A DNA stretch of 64,000 bases from Alteromonas sp. BL110. GTDB taxonomy: Bacteria > Pseudomonadota > Gammaproteobacteria > Enterobacterales > Alteromonadaceae. The position numbers were made by a program, and so were the translations under genes. Below the pieces are notes generated by a model. That model saw only the letters and a program-made list of their open reading frames with translations. It did not search any database and had not been told where the DNA came from. The stretch is taken from contig NZ_CP031967.1 in the NCBI RefSeq assembly GCF_003443615.1, forward strand, positions 1,984,001 to 2,048,000, given 5' to 3'. Below, one piece after another: positions 41,603 to 50,557 of this stretch; position 1 is the stretch's first letter; every line of letters starts with the position of its first letter.

Positions 41603-42994
41603 TTAATTGTTTTCATTAATACCAGCTTTAATACCTGCTTTCTGTAACTTCCGGTATAGGGTGCGTGTACTTACGCCTAACTGGTCCGCAAGTTGGTTTA
41701 TATCGCCTTTGAAAGCAGTACAAACCTCAGCAAGATAAGTCTGTTCGGCATCTTCTAGCGTCATAATTTCATTCGCAGGATATTCTGACCCTTTAACATT
41801 CACTTTACGAACGTATTTGCCATTACTACTTGCCTTTGAACTGATAGTACTGGTCATTAGGCTGAGGTCTTCGCCTGTAAAATCATCGTCAAGGTCAGGT
41901 AAGTCTGACTCGTATATTACGGGCTCATCGGCAAATAATATGGCTTGCTCCACGATGTTACGTAGCTCGCGAATATTGCCCGGAAACGAATAGCTACTCA
42001 GTTTCTCTAGTGCTTTTTTGCTGAAACGCTTTTTCTCTCGCGACTGGGCTAAAAAGTGCGTTGCGATGAGCGCAATATCTGATTGCCTTTCTCGCAGAGA
42101 CGGAAGGCTAATAGGAAAGCCTGCAATTCGGTAATAAAGATCGCGCCTAAACTCGCCTTTTTCTACCATTTGTTTCAAATTCTTATGCGATGCGCAAACC
42201 AAACGGAAGTTAGCTTTCTTGGATACTACACTACCCACTGGGCGATAGGTTTGGGTCTCAAACAATCTTAGTAGTTTAACCTGCATGGCAAGGGGTATAT
42301 CACCTACTTCATCGAAAAATAGGGTGCCGCCTTCTGCCGCTTCTACTAACCCTTTTTTGTTTGAAGTAGCGCCAGTAAAGGCACCTTTTTCATAACCGAA
42401 TAGCTCACTTTCAAGCAAAGAGTCAGACAGTCCAGTGCATTCAATTACAACAAAAGGCTTATCTGCACGACAACTGTTAGAGTGTAATGCCTGCGAGACC
42501 AACTCTTTGCCTGTCCCAGTTTCTCCATGTAGCAATACCGCTATATCCGAATTTGCGGCGCGATTTATTTTATTAAGCATAGTTTTAAATGCTTCTGACT
42601 CGCCAATTATCTTGCCTGCTGCAGGGCGATTAGATGCAAATGCAAGCTTATCTAAAATCTCTAAATAACCTAATAAATCGCCATTCCCATCGAATATTGG
42701 ACGCATCAAAATATCGCAATAACTTTGACCTTCGCTGGTGGAGTGAATATGTACCACGCTCGCCGCTCGTCCAGTCGTCTTACTTTGCTGCATGGGACAC
42801 TGCTCGCCGCATTGATCACAGGGTTTGCTGTTGCGATGAGATACCTGATAGCAGGTGCTATAGCCTAACTTAATATTAACGGGGTACGTGTCTCTGTAAG
42901 GCGCGTTAACCGCCTCAATAATATAGTTTTGATTGATGAAAATAGCGGGTCTGTCTATTGCATCTATCATTGCTTGTACAATTGATATGTTCAC
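41603..42994 (-). CDS. Sigma-54-dependent activator with Cys-containing PAS sensor
   Basis: 463 residues. The N-terminal PAS-like domain (about 1-115) contains Cys48, Cys59, Cys62 and Cys66 ([12 protein letters not shown]), a possible metal, iron-sulfur or redox switch. The AAA+ domain (about 128-360) has GETGTGKE (157-164), the sigma-54-contact loop GAFTGA and Walker B LFFDEVGD. The C-terminal Fis-type HTH is [21 protein letters not shown]. It lacks a receiver, so it senses a signal directly. It is divergent from the DUF3365 gene and near cydABX, both preceded by candidate -24/-12 promoters; it is the natural candidate regulator. Confidence 0.92.
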   Translation of the reverse strand: MNISIVQAMIDAIDRPAIFINQNYIIEAVNAPYRDTYPVNIKLGYSTCYQVSHRNSKPCDQCGEQCPMQQSKTTGRAASVVHIHSTSEGQSYCDILMRPIFDGNGDLLGYLEILDKLAFASNRPAAGKIIGESEAFKTMLNKINRAANSDIAVLLHGETGTGKELVSQALHSNSCRADKPFVVIECTGLSDSLLESELFGYEKGAFTGATSNKKGLVEAAEGGTLFFDEVGDIPLAMQVKLLRLFETQTYRPVGSVVSKKANFRLVCASHKNLKQMVEKGEFRRDLYYRIAGFPISLPSLRERQSDIALIATHFLAQSREKKRFSKKALEKLSSYSFPGNIRELRNIVEQAILFADEPVIYESDLPDLDDDFTGEDLSLMTSTISSKASSNGKYVRKVNVKGSEYPANEIMTLEDAEQTYLAEVCTAFKGDINQLADQLGVSTRTLYRKLQKAGIKAGINENN

Positions 42995-43042
42995 TGTCAG
43001 CGTATTAGTTAATTCTAATTTTATCCCATCAATTTAACATAC

Positions 43043-43058
43043 TGGCACAAAGCTTGTT
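43043..43058 (+). promoter_or_regulatory. Candidate sigma-54 promoter for the DUF3365 gene
   Basis: TGGCAC-AAAGC-TTGTT: perfect -24 element with correct spacing. The -12 reads TTGT instead of TTGC. It lies 66-80 bases before ATG 43123 and next to the sigma-54 activator gene. Confidence 0.5.
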
Positions 43059-43122
43059 CACTGTTTGAGATAAATGACTTGGCCCGAGTGGCCATAAACT
43101 CAGTTATCAGGAGCGTTACTCT

Positions 43123-43743
43123 ATGAATAAATGTGTGGCTTTAATGGCGTTAAGCACGATATTAAGCGCAACAGTAAGCGGCTGTAATCTCGCTGAAAAG
43201 CCTCAAATGACTAATGTTGATGCGCAAGAAGGCGAGGTTCAAATAAAAATTAAACAAGCTAAAGAGCACGTAAAAGCGCTTGGCGCTGGATTAAAAACGC
43301 GACTGCAACAGGCTATAAAATCTGGTGGTTTAACAGCGGGCGTAGAAGAGTGCCAATTAGCCGCAGGACCAATTGCTGAGAGCCTAAGCAAGAATGGTTG
43401 GGTGATAGGGCGTACTTCACTCAAAGTACGTAACCCGGGTAATGCGCCCGATGATTGGGAGCGAGAACAGCTAGCGCATTTTTCTAGTCTTTTAGAGAAA
43501 AACAAGCTAACTAGTGAACCGCTTAAAAGGCCTTTAGACACATATCAGTATGATGATGAAAGCGGTGAATTTCGCTATATGATGGCCATTGAACAAGGTC
43601 AAATTTGTATGGCGTGCCATGGCACTAATATAGCCCCTGCTGTGAAAGATGTTATTGCTAAACATTACCCTGATGACCAAGCTACGGGATTTGAAGTTGG
43701 TGATTTGCGCGGTGCTTTTACGCTTACATATCGACCTAAATAG
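43123..43743 (+). CDS. DUF3365 (Tll0287-like) lipoprotein with c-type heme motif
   Basis: 206 residues. Lipoprotein signal ending VSGC (Cys21). The DUF3365 domain covers about 60-200: AIKSGGLTAGVEECQLAAGPIA, then TSLKVRNPGNAPDDWE, the Tll0287 heme-PAS-like motif set. CMACHG at 162-167 gives a CxxCH covalent heme site. It probably acts as a periplasmic redox/gas sensor or electron carrier. Location between a sigma-54 activator and cytochrome bd genes suggests respiratory sensing. It may be driven by the -24/-12 element at 43043. Confidence 0.88.
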   Translation: MNKCVALMALSTILSATVSGCNLAEKPQMTNVDAQEGEVQIKIKQAKEHVKALGAGLKTRLQQAIKSGGLTAGVEECQLAAGPIAESLSKNGWVIGRTSLKVRNPGNAPDDWEREQLAHFSSLLEKNKLTSEPLKRPLDTYQYDDESGEFRYMMAIEQGQICMACHGTNIAPAVKDVIAKHYPDDQATGFEVGDLRGAFTLTYRPK

Positions 43744-43818
43744 CGGTAATTTTTCTAACTTAGCTCCTCAGTGTCCCACTGACAAGGTACTTAGCACTTT
43801 CCTCCCATTTACATTAGT

Positions 43819-43850
43819 GTCATTTTTGTCTCTCCATTGACAAAAATGAC
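43819..43850. promoter_or_regulatory. Long inverted repeat, possible enhancer site for the sigma-54 activator
   Basis: Perfect 12-bp arms GTCATTTTTGTC / GACAAAAATGAC with an 8-base centre, about 135-165 bases upstream of the candidate sigma-54 promoter, a normal enhancer distance. It could alternatively be a weak terminator of the DUF3365 gene, but it has no T-run. Confidence 0.5.
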
Positions 43851-43870
43851 GCAATTTTCATATTAGATTA

Positions 43871-43884
43871 TTGCGATAGATCAA
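43871..43884 (+). promoter_or_regulatory. FNR/CRP-like site
   Basis: TTGCG-ATAG-ATCAA matches the FNR box TTGAT-N4-ATCAA at 8 of 10 positions. It would fit oxygen control of cydABX, but the left half-site is degraded. Confidence 0.4.
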
Positions 43885-43982
43885 AGTGCTCAACTTTCCA
43901 CCATGGAATAATCCCTCTGCAGCGTACGCAAATGCCGTTCTGCGACCAAGCTTTGCTTTTAAAGTGAAACAAATTTGGCGAG

Positions 43983-43998
43983 TGGCACAGACCGTGCT
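43983..43998 (+). promoter_or_regulatory. Candidate sigma-54 promoter for cydABX
   Basis: TGGCAC-AGACC-GTGCT: a perfect -24 element, correct spacing and the essential GC at -12. The predicted start is near 44009, about 98 bases before the cydA ATG. Confidence 0.6.
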
Positions 43999-44106
43999 CT
44001 AACAATGCTGCTAAAGCTGAAAGTTCAGCAATTATCCCACTGAATACTATACAAACTATTTTTATTTCATGTGCTTAGCGCACCTGTTTGACAAGGGAGA
44101 TAACCC

Positions 44107-45687
44107 ATGAGCGATACGTTAATAGAACTATCGCGGTGGCAATTTGCATTAACTGCAATGTTCCACTTTATTTTTGTACCCTTAACGTTAGGGCTTAGCT
44201 TTTTACTTGCCATTATGGAATCTGTTTACGTGATGACAGGTAAGGAGATATACAAGCAAATGACCCAGTTTTGGGGAAAGCTGTTTGGAATTAACTTTGC
44301 CATTGGGGTAGCTACTGGCTTAACCATGGAGTTCCAGTTCGGCATGAACTGGTCATATTATTCTCACTATGTGGGCGATATCTTCGGAGCACCGCTGGCT
44401 ATTGAAGGATTGATGGCGTTCTTCTTAGAATCTACTTTCGTAGGTTTGTTCTTCTTTGGCTGGGACAAAATGTCTAAGGTTAAACACCTTATGGCTACAT
44501 GGCTGGTGGCGATTGGCTCAAATTTCTCAGCATTATGGATCTTAATTGCTAACGGTTGGATGCAGTACCCAGTAGGCGCTGAATTTAACTTTGAAGCTAT
44601 GCGCATGGAAATGACCAGCTTCGCTGAAGTTGTTTTCAACCCGGTTGCACAGGTTAAGTTTGTTCACACGGTATCTGCAGGTTACGTGACCGGCGCTATG
44701 TTCGTATTAGCCATTTCAAGCTATTACCTGCTTAATCATAAACACATCGCTTTTGCACGTCGTTCATTCGCTATAGCCGCGAGCTTTGGTTTAGCGGCGA
44801 CCTTATCAGTTATTGTGTTGGGTGATGAAAGTGGCTACGAGCTTGGTGACGTACAAAAAGTGAAGCTGGCTGCTGTCGAGGCTGAGTACGAAACCCACCC
44901 AGCACCTGCACCATTTACCGTTTTCGGCATACCGAACGATGAAAAAGAAGAAACCGAGTATGCACTTCAGGTTCCATGGGCAATGGGCATCATTGCTACC
45001 CGTTCGTTAACCGAAGAAGTAAAAGGTATAAAAGATTTAAAAGAAGAAAATCGCGAGCGTATCTTAAGCGGTATCAAAGCATACGAAGTGCTAGATGATG
45101 TAAGAAACGGCACTGCGACAGCTGAGCAGCGCGCGGCCTTTGAAGCAAACAAAGACAGTCTTGGCTACGCCATGCTGCTTGAGCCCTACACAGACGATGT
45201 GTCAAACCCGTCAGAAATCGCCATTCAGCAAGCCGTCGATTACAGCATTCCTCCGGTAGCCCCGCTATTTTGGAGCTTCCGAATCATGGTTGCTGCAGGC
45301 TTTATTATGCTAGCGCTTTTCTTATGTGCTTTTTATTACAGCACTAAACACAAAATCACTCAGCCTCGCTGGTTGCTAAAAGGCGCACTTTATGGCTTGC
45401 CGCTTCCTTGGGTTGCCTGTGAAGCAGGGTGGTTCGTAGCAGAGTATGGTCGTCAGCCATGGTCTATCGCAGAAGTGCTGCCTGTGCATACTTCGGTGTC
45501 TAATCTAGCTATAAGCGATGTGGTCACCACCATTGTGGCGTATACCGTTTTTTACACTGTGATGTTCATTGTCGCTTTCTACTTGATGAAGAAATTCGCG
45601 AAAAAAGGTCCAGTCCCGCCTGAGGACAAACAGCATGAGACTGAACTTGATCTTATTGACCTTGACGAGCAAGGAGCAAAGGCATGA
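44107..45687 (+). CDS. cydA: Cytochrome bd ubiquinol oxidase subunit I
   Basis: 526 residues, long-Q-loop (E. coli) type. His20 in [14 protein letters not shown] corresponds to the heme b595 ligand. The block [23 protein letters not shown] is the strongly conserved quinol-oxidase segment. [18 protein letters not shown] carries the b558 His. The hydrophilic Q-loop runs about 250-370. [16 protein letters not shown] is the CydA signature near 455. It oxidises quinol and reduces oxygen with high affinity in the inner membrane. SD AAGGGAG precedes ATG. It overlaps cydB by 4 bases. Confidence 0.97.
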   Translation: MSDTLIELSRWQFALTAMFHFIFVPLTLGLSFLLAIMESVYVMTGKEIYKQMTQFWGKLFGINFAIGVATGLTMEFQFGMNWSYYSHYVGDIFGAPLAIEGLMAFFLESTFVGLFFFGWDKMSKVKHLMATWLVAIGSNFSALWILIANGWMQYPVGAEFNFEAMRMEMTSFAEVVFNPVAQVKFVHTVSAGYVTGAMFVLAISSYYLLNHKHIAFARRSFAIAASFGLAATLSVIVLGDESGYELGDVQKVKLAAVEAEYETHPAPAPFTVFGIPNDEKEETEYALQVPWAMGIIATRSLTEEVKGIKDLKEENRERILSGIKAYEVLDDVRNGTATAEQRAAFEANKDSLGYAMLLEPYTDDVSNPSEIAIQQAVDYSIPPVAPLFWSFRIMVAAGFIMLALFLCAFYYSTKHKITQPRWLLKGALYGLPLPWVACEAGWFVAEYGRQPWSIAEVLPVHTSVSNLAISDVVTTIVAYTVFYTVMFIVAFYLMKKFAKKGPVPPEDKQHETELDLIDLDEQGAKA

Positions 45688-46820
45688 TTGATTATGAACT
45701 ATTGAGAATCATCTGGTGGTGTTTGGTTGGCGTTCTGCTTATTGGTTTTGCTGTGACAGATGGCTTTGATTTAGGTGTGGGTGCATTGCTAACACTTATT
45801 GGTAAAAACGATAAGGAGCGTCGCGTAATGATCAACACTATTGGACCGCACTGGGATGGTAATCAGGTGTGGTTTATTACCGCTGGTGGAGCAATCTTTG
45901 CTGCCTGGCCGATGATATACGCTACGGCGTTTTCCGGCTTTTACCTTGCTTTAGCGTTAACGCTAATCGCCTTATGGATGCGCCCAATTGGCTTCGACTA
46001 CCGCAGTAAATTGCCCAACCCACAGTGGCGGAAAGCGTGGGACTGGGCTTTGTTTGCGGGTGGTATTATTCCTGCGCTTATCTTTGGGGTAGCGTTCGGT
46101 AATCTGCTACTAGGTGTGCCTTTCGAGTTAGACAGCACCCTGAAATCAACCTACACAGGCTCGTTCTTTGGTTTGCTAACACCTTTTGCTTTAGTCAGTG
46201 GCTTATTGTCAGTAGCGATTTTGTTAAATCACGGGGCTACTTGGCTTCAGATGAAAACCGACGGTTTCATCGAGGTTCGCGCTCGGGCGGTATCGGTAGT
46301 GCTTAGCTTGGTAGGTGTAGCACTGTTTGCAATTGCAGGTTTTTGGGTGGCATTTGGGCTTGATGGCTTTGTCATCACATCCGCAGTAGATACTATCGCT
46401 ACATCTAACCCGCTTAAGAAGGAAGTGGCGATTGAAGCAGGCGGCTGGATGAGTAACTACAGCAAATATCCCTTCATGATGATTGCCCCTGTCTTAGGTA
46501 TTGCTGCGGGCCTTGCCTGTGCGTTTTTCTCTAAAAAAGGCAACGCAGGTATGGCGTTTGTATCAAGTGCACTGTTTATTACGGGTGTAATTTTAACTGC
46601 GGGCTTTTCGATGTTCCCTTTCTTGATGCCAAGTATCGTTATGCCAGAAGCGAGTCTGACTGTTTGGGACGCAACGTCTAGTCACCTAACGCTAAACGTT
46701 ATGTTTATTGTGGCCTGTATCTTTGTTCCTATTATCTTAAGTTACACAGCCTACAGCTTTTACGTAATGCGTGGTCGCATTAAAAGTGATGATCTCGACC
46801 AATCTCATACCATTTATTAA
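45684..46820 (+). CDS. cydB: Cytochrome bd ubiquinol oxidase subunit II
   Basis: 378 residues, the usual length. CydB features: [23 protein letters not shown] at the N-terminus, [23 protein letters not shown] (about 52-74), [21 protein letters not shown], and a membrane-dense C-terminal half. It overlaps the cydA stop by ATGA, giving translational coupling, and is followed 10 bases later by cydX with its own SD. Confidence 0.97.
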   Translation: MIDYELLRIIWWCLVGVLLIGFAVTDGFDLGVGALLTLIGKNDKERRVMINTIGPHWDGNQVWFITAGGAIFAAWPMIYATAFSGFYLALALTLIALWMRPIGFDYRSKLPNPQWRKAWDWALFAGGIIPALIFGVAFGNLLLGVPFELDSTLKSTYTGSFFGLLTPFALVSGLLSVAILLNHGATWLQMKTDGFIEVRARAVSVVLSLVGVALFAIAGFWVAFGLDGFVITSAVDTIATSNPLKKEVAIEAGGWMSNYSKYPFMMIAPVLGIAAGLACAFFSKKGNAGMAFVSSALFITGVILTAGFSMFPFLMPSIVMPEASLTVWDATSSHLTLNVMFIVACIFVPIILSYTAYSFYVMRGRIKSDDLDQSHTIY

Positions 46821-46830
46821 GGAGGGTGCT

Positions 46831-46944
46831 ATGTGGTATTTCGCTTGGATATTAGGAGTTTTACTGGCTTGCTCTTTCGGCATTATCAACGCCATGTGGT
46901 TGGAAGCTACAGAAAATATGGATAGACCCGAAGACCAAGAATAG
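46831..46944 (+). CDS. cydX: Cytochrome bd small subunit CydX
   Basis: A 37-residue single-TM protein beginning MWYFAWILGVLLACSFGIIN, then AMWLEATE, which matches CydX of E. coli closely. SD AAGGAGG lies 6 bases upstream. It stabilises the heme-containing CydAB complex. It is too short for default gene callers but is certain from sequence and position. Confidence 0.96.
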   Translation: MWYFAWILGVLLACSFGIINAMWLEATENMDRPEDQE

Positions 46945-47142
46945 GAGTGGAGGTAGGCTGACCGCAAGAACACGCCGTTATCCCATCCGTGGGGGCTCTT
47001 CAGCAGCGTCACTGCTGCTGAAGGTTTGGGACGGGGAGGACTCCGCGCAATCAGAGTGATTGAAAGATGGAGGAGGGCTTTTTTGCAGCCAGCTCTCCAC
47101 CATTTCGAAGAAACAAAACAACATAAAAGATAGAAATTAACA
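46945..47142 (+). other. Highly structured spacer between cydX and cydD
   Basis: 198 bases, GC-richer than surroundings. A perfect 10-bp stem (CTTCAGCAGC 46998-47007 / GCTGCTGAAG 47014-47023) is enclosed by TCC..CCGT (46981-46990) pairing with ACGG..GGA (47031-47040). A second hairpin, CAATC/GATTG, and a GGAGGAGGGC-T6 stretch follow. It has the look of a dispersed palindromic element or structured leader of cydDC. No riboswitch class was recognised. Confidence 0.55.
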
Positions 47143-48978
47143 GTGATTAAAGAAAAGGTTCCCAACAGACAAACACTTACTCAGTGGTGTAAGGACATGG
47201 ATAGCGCGCACACGCTTGGCCTGCGCCGTTCGCTTATGTCACAGGTAGCGGTTAAGTGTTTGTCGCTTTTTTCTTTGATTATTGGCTTTTATTACTTTTC
47301 TTGCATAGCTCAAGATTGGGTAGTGAATGAGTCGCCTGCGGCTCAAAATGATCTTGTGGGTCTATCTGTTTGCTTAGGAATAACTTGGTTATTGCAGGGA
47401 GCAGTGAATCGGTTATCGCAACAAGCGAAAAGCACTGTGCTCCACAAATTAGAAATACAGTTAAAGAAGATATTTGTCATTCGACAACACGCGTTAGTTC
47501 GCCAGAACTCAGTGTATTATTGGCAATCGCTATGGTTACAGCATCTACAAGCTTTTACAGATTGGGCGTTGGAATATCGTGTACAGCAAGCAATTGCGGT
47601 GGTAGTTCCACTATTAGCATTAAGCGTTCTCTTTTATGTAAATCCCGTTATTGGTTTTGGTTTGCTTATTACTCTGCCCGTGGTGCCGCTTTTCATGATT
47701 ATTGTTGGTAAGGGCGCGGCTGCACTGCATCGCAAACACTTTGGCGCTCTTGAACGGCTGGGAAGTTTGTTTACAGACCGTTTAACGGCATTGCCGATGC
47801 TAGCAAATTTTCAAGCGCATCAAAGACAAACCGTCCTGCTAAAAGAAGCAAGCAAACATTTAAATAATCGTACAATGAAAGTTGTCAGTGTCGCGTTTTT
47901 ATCCAATAGTGTGCTCGATTTTTTTGCCACTCTTGCTGTTGCGTTAGTGGCGGTATTTATTGGTTTTTCGCTATTACGTGAGCTTGAAATAGGTCCAGCT
48001 ATAACCTTGCAGCAAGGCTTATGGATTTTACTTACCGTACCCTTGTTGCTAAGTGAAATGAAAAAACTGGGCCAGGTGTATCATCAAAAAGCTCAGGCTG
48101 AAGCAGCACAAGAAGAACTGGCTCCCTTGTACAAAAACATGCCCAGTACGGTTTCATTACAATGTCGTGCTCAATGTGCCGATAACCCCGAAGAAATGTC
48201 ACGGTTACTAGATGCTTCTAACTTCAATGTGTTCGACTTGCGTGAGCCTGCTTTACTTAATGAAGGGCGCGTACAACCTGCCTTACTAAAAGCTGACTCA
48301 TTGATAATCTCAAAAGGCGATAAGGTGCTTCTTAATGGGAAATCTGGAGCGGGAAAAACCCTATTGCTAGAGGCGCTTAGCGGTCAAAGACCAGCAACAC
48401 ATAAATTTGAACAGCTAGTATTGTGGATCACTCAGCACCCTGTCATTACGCCCGGTACAGTGCGGGAGAATTTATGTCTTAACGATACTTACTCCGATGA
48501 CATCTTAATGACAGCACTGCGAGATGTTGAACTTGAAGCTTGGCTAACACTGTTGCCCTACGGGCTTGATACGGTTATGACAGACTACCCTCAACTTTCA
48601 GGCGGTGAAGCACAACGTTTGTCACTGGCAAGAGCGTTATTACGTGATGAAAGTATCTGGCTTCTCGATGAACCAACCGCACATTTACCCGATGAACAGC
48701 ATCATAGGCTAGCTCAGTTGATTAAACGTTTGGGCGAGAGCAAAACCTTGATATGGGCCTCTCACAAAGCATTGCCATGTAACTGGTTTAATCAGTTTTG
48801 GTCGGTTGAGAAAAAAACTCCACTCAACCAAGCGAATAATGAAGTGAATAATGCTCACAGCGACACTGGTATAGAACACGGTAACCACGATTGCGATGTA
48901 GCAAGTGTAGTGAAAGTAGTAAGCAATGCTGTCAATAAAAATCTAAATGACCAGAAAGGGAGTTTCAGCTTTGAATAA
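47143..48978 (+). CDS. cydD: ABC exporter subunit CydD (glutathione/cysteine)
   Basis: 611 residues from GTG 47143. Six-TM exporter domain (about 30-330), then an ABC domain: Walker A GKSGAGKT (about 398-405), signature LSGGEAQRLSLARALL, Walker B SIWLLDEPTAHLPDEQ. CydDC exports thiols to the periplasm and is required for assembly of cytochrome bd and c-type cytochromes. A hydrophilic tail of about 50 residues extends beyond the ABC domain (NNEVNNAHSDTGIEH), longer than in the usual CydD. It overlaps cydC. Confidence 0.93.
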   Translation: MIKEKVPNRQTLTQWCKDMDSAHTLGLRRSLMSQVAVKCLSLFSLIIGFYYFSCIAQDWVVNESPAAQNDLVGLSVCLGITWLLQGAVNRLSQQAKSTVLHKLEIQLKKIFVIRQHALVRQNSVYYWQSLWLQHLQAFTDWALEYRVQQAIAVVVPLLALSVLFYVNPVIGFGLLITLPVVPLFMIIVGKGAAALHRKHFGALERLGSLFTDRLTALPMLANFQAHQRQTVLLKEASKHLNNRTMKVVSVAFLSNSVLDFFATLAVALVAVFIGFSLLRELEIGPAITLQQGLWILLTVPLLLSEMKKLGQVYHQKAQAEAAQEELAPLYKNMPSTVSLQCRAQCADNPEEMSRLLDASNFNVFDLREPALLNEGRVQPALLKADSLIISKGDKVLLNGKSGAGKTLLLEALSGQRPATHKFEQLVLWITQHPVITPGTVRENLCLNDTYSDDILMTALRDVELEAWLTLLPYGLDTVMTDYPQLSGGEAQRLSLARALLRDESIWLLDEPTAHLPDEQHHRLAQLIKRLGESKTLIWASHKALPCNWFNQFWSVEKKTPLNQANNEVNNAHSDTGIEHGNHDCDVASVVKVVSNAVNKNLNDQKGSFSFE

Positions 48979-50557
48979 CGGAAAACCCGCTTATCTGACG
49001 CTACTATTGGCTCTTTTGCACGGCATAGCCGGTATTAGTATTCTTGCTATTTCTGCTTGGTTTATCGCGATTAGTGCGATAGCGCCAGTGGGGTTTAACT
49101 ATGTAATACCTGCTGTAGTTATTCGCGCGTTGGCGCTCCTTCGTATTGCGTCAGGTTATGCCAGTATGTGGTTTGGACACAACGATTTGCTAGCACGTAT
49201 TGCAAAAGAGCGCTTGCTCGTTTTTCGTCAGCTAGAAAACAACCAAATAGCTGACAAGGCCTACACCACGGAAGCATTAGCTCAACATACCGAAGAGCTG
49301 GCGAGCAAATGGATTGCATGGGTCGCCCCTCTATCAAGCGTTGTATTCATCTTCTCAGGTTTGTGCGTTGCCGCGGTGTACCTTGACCTCCCAGGCGCTC
49401 TTTATATTTTGGCGCTACTTGTTGCTTGGCTAATTGCTGTGGTCGTGCAGGGCCTAGGCGCACTAACTCTTGCGAAAGAGGCCAATAAAGTAAATAAGCA
49501 GTTTCGTCAGCAATCTTCCGATTTTTTCAACCGCAGTGCCATTTGGCATCTGGACAGATCGATGGTTGAAAGTAACCCTGCCTCATCAAACACTGACAGC
49601 ACTAAAATACCGAGCGCTAATCAAGTATGGCATTTACAACTTGCGCAAAAAGCTAAGGCACAAGGCACTGCATGGTGGTTTCAGGGTTTAGCGTTTTTAT
49701 TTGTTATTTTAGTCATGTCGGGTATATCACCCGTGGTGTCGGCCTTTGTATTCGCACCTATCGCCATAATCATACCTATGGTTCTATTGGCAGCGCCAGA
49801 CTGGGCAAGTGCAGGCTTTTTAAGTGTAAGTAAGTTTGCGCAGTATAAACAAAGCGTCAGTGCTCTTAAGCAACTTAAAGCCACGCCAATTAAGCAGTAT
49901 CGCGATAGAGAAATAAAACACTCACTTAATTTAATTCAGTTTTCTGCTAAAGGTCGACATGCAAGTATGGTTAATACTTCGCTAGCTGCGAATGGTGTTG
50001 TTTGTATTTCGGGGTCGTCGGGATGCGGTAAGTCTTCATTGCTGCAATCAATTATTGGTTTGCTGCCAGCGACAGGGCAGCGCGCAATTGACGGGGTAGC
50101 CATGCCCGAGGGCATGGTGACAAACTGGCGCTATGTAGAGCAGGAACCTATTGTGTTATCCGGGAGTATATCCTTAAACCTAGACCCAGCGGGCAATGAT
50201 ATTTCTCAAAATGAAATGTGTGATCTGTTATCCGCGCTTGGCCTAGAAGAGATTCTGCCCTTAACGACTTGGGTAGGAAAGGCTGGAAGGCCTTTATCTG
50301 GAGGCGAGAAAAAACGTTTGGCCTTGGCTCGCGCAATATTAGCGAAGCCACCAGTTCTTGCTGTAGATGAGCCTTTTGAAGGGTTAGATTCTCACACACA
50401 ACAAAAGGTTAGCAAGGTGCTTAATGGTCTTTCCACTACGACGTTGATTTTGGTAGCTTCTCATACAACACCCGACGCGCTAAACGTAAAAACGCATCTT
50501 CAACTAGGTGAAGCAGACATTAATACTTCACTGCAAACACAGTGCGCTATTTCATAG
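48971..50557 (+). CDS. cydC: ABC exporter subunit CydC
   Basis: 528 residues from TTG 48971, chosen because AAAGGGAG is 8 bases upstream and it overlaps the cydD stop by 8. ATG 48947 would add eight residues but has no SD. TM domain: LLLALLHGIAGISILAISAWFIA and PAVVIRALALLRIASGYASMWFGH, typical CydC openings. ABC domain: Walker A GSSGCGKS, signature LSGGEKKRLALARAIL, Walker B VLAVDEPFEGLD. It forms the heterodimer with CydD. The stop overlaps the convergent sugar-porter gene by 11 bases. Confidence 0.92.
   Translation: MNNGKPAYLTLLLALLHGIAGISILAISAWFIAISAIAPVGFNYVIPAVVIRALALLRIASGYASMWFGHNDLLARIAKERLLVFRQLENNQIADKAYTTEALAQHTEELASKWIAWVAPLSSVVFIFSGLCVAAVYLDLPGALYILALLVAWLIAVVVQGLGALTLAKEANKVNKQFRQQSSDFFNRSAIWHLDRSMVESNPASSNTDSTKIPSANQVWHLQLAQKAKAQGTAWWFQGLAFLFVILVMSGISPVVSAFVFAPIAIIIPMVLLAAPDWASAGFLSVSKFAQYKQSVSALKQLKATPIKQYRDREIKHSLNLIQFSAKGRHASMVNTSLAANGVVCISGSSGCGKSSLLQSIIGLLPATGQRAIDGVAMPEGMVTNWRYVEQEPIVLSGSISLNLDPAGNDISQNEMCDLLSALGLEEILPLTTWVGKAGRPLSGGEKKRLALARAILAKPPVLAVDEPFEGLDSHTQQKVSKVLNGLSTTTLILVASHTTPDALNVKTHLQLGEADINTSLQTQCAIS

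Larger units (their letters stand above)
43744..44106. other. Regulatory region upstream of cydA
   Basis: A 363-base gap rich in sites and without a gene: the long inverted repeat at 43819-43850, an FNR-like site at 43871-43884 and the -24/-12 element at 43983. A smaller TGTC/GACA dyad (about 43773) also occurs. Confidence 0.6.
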
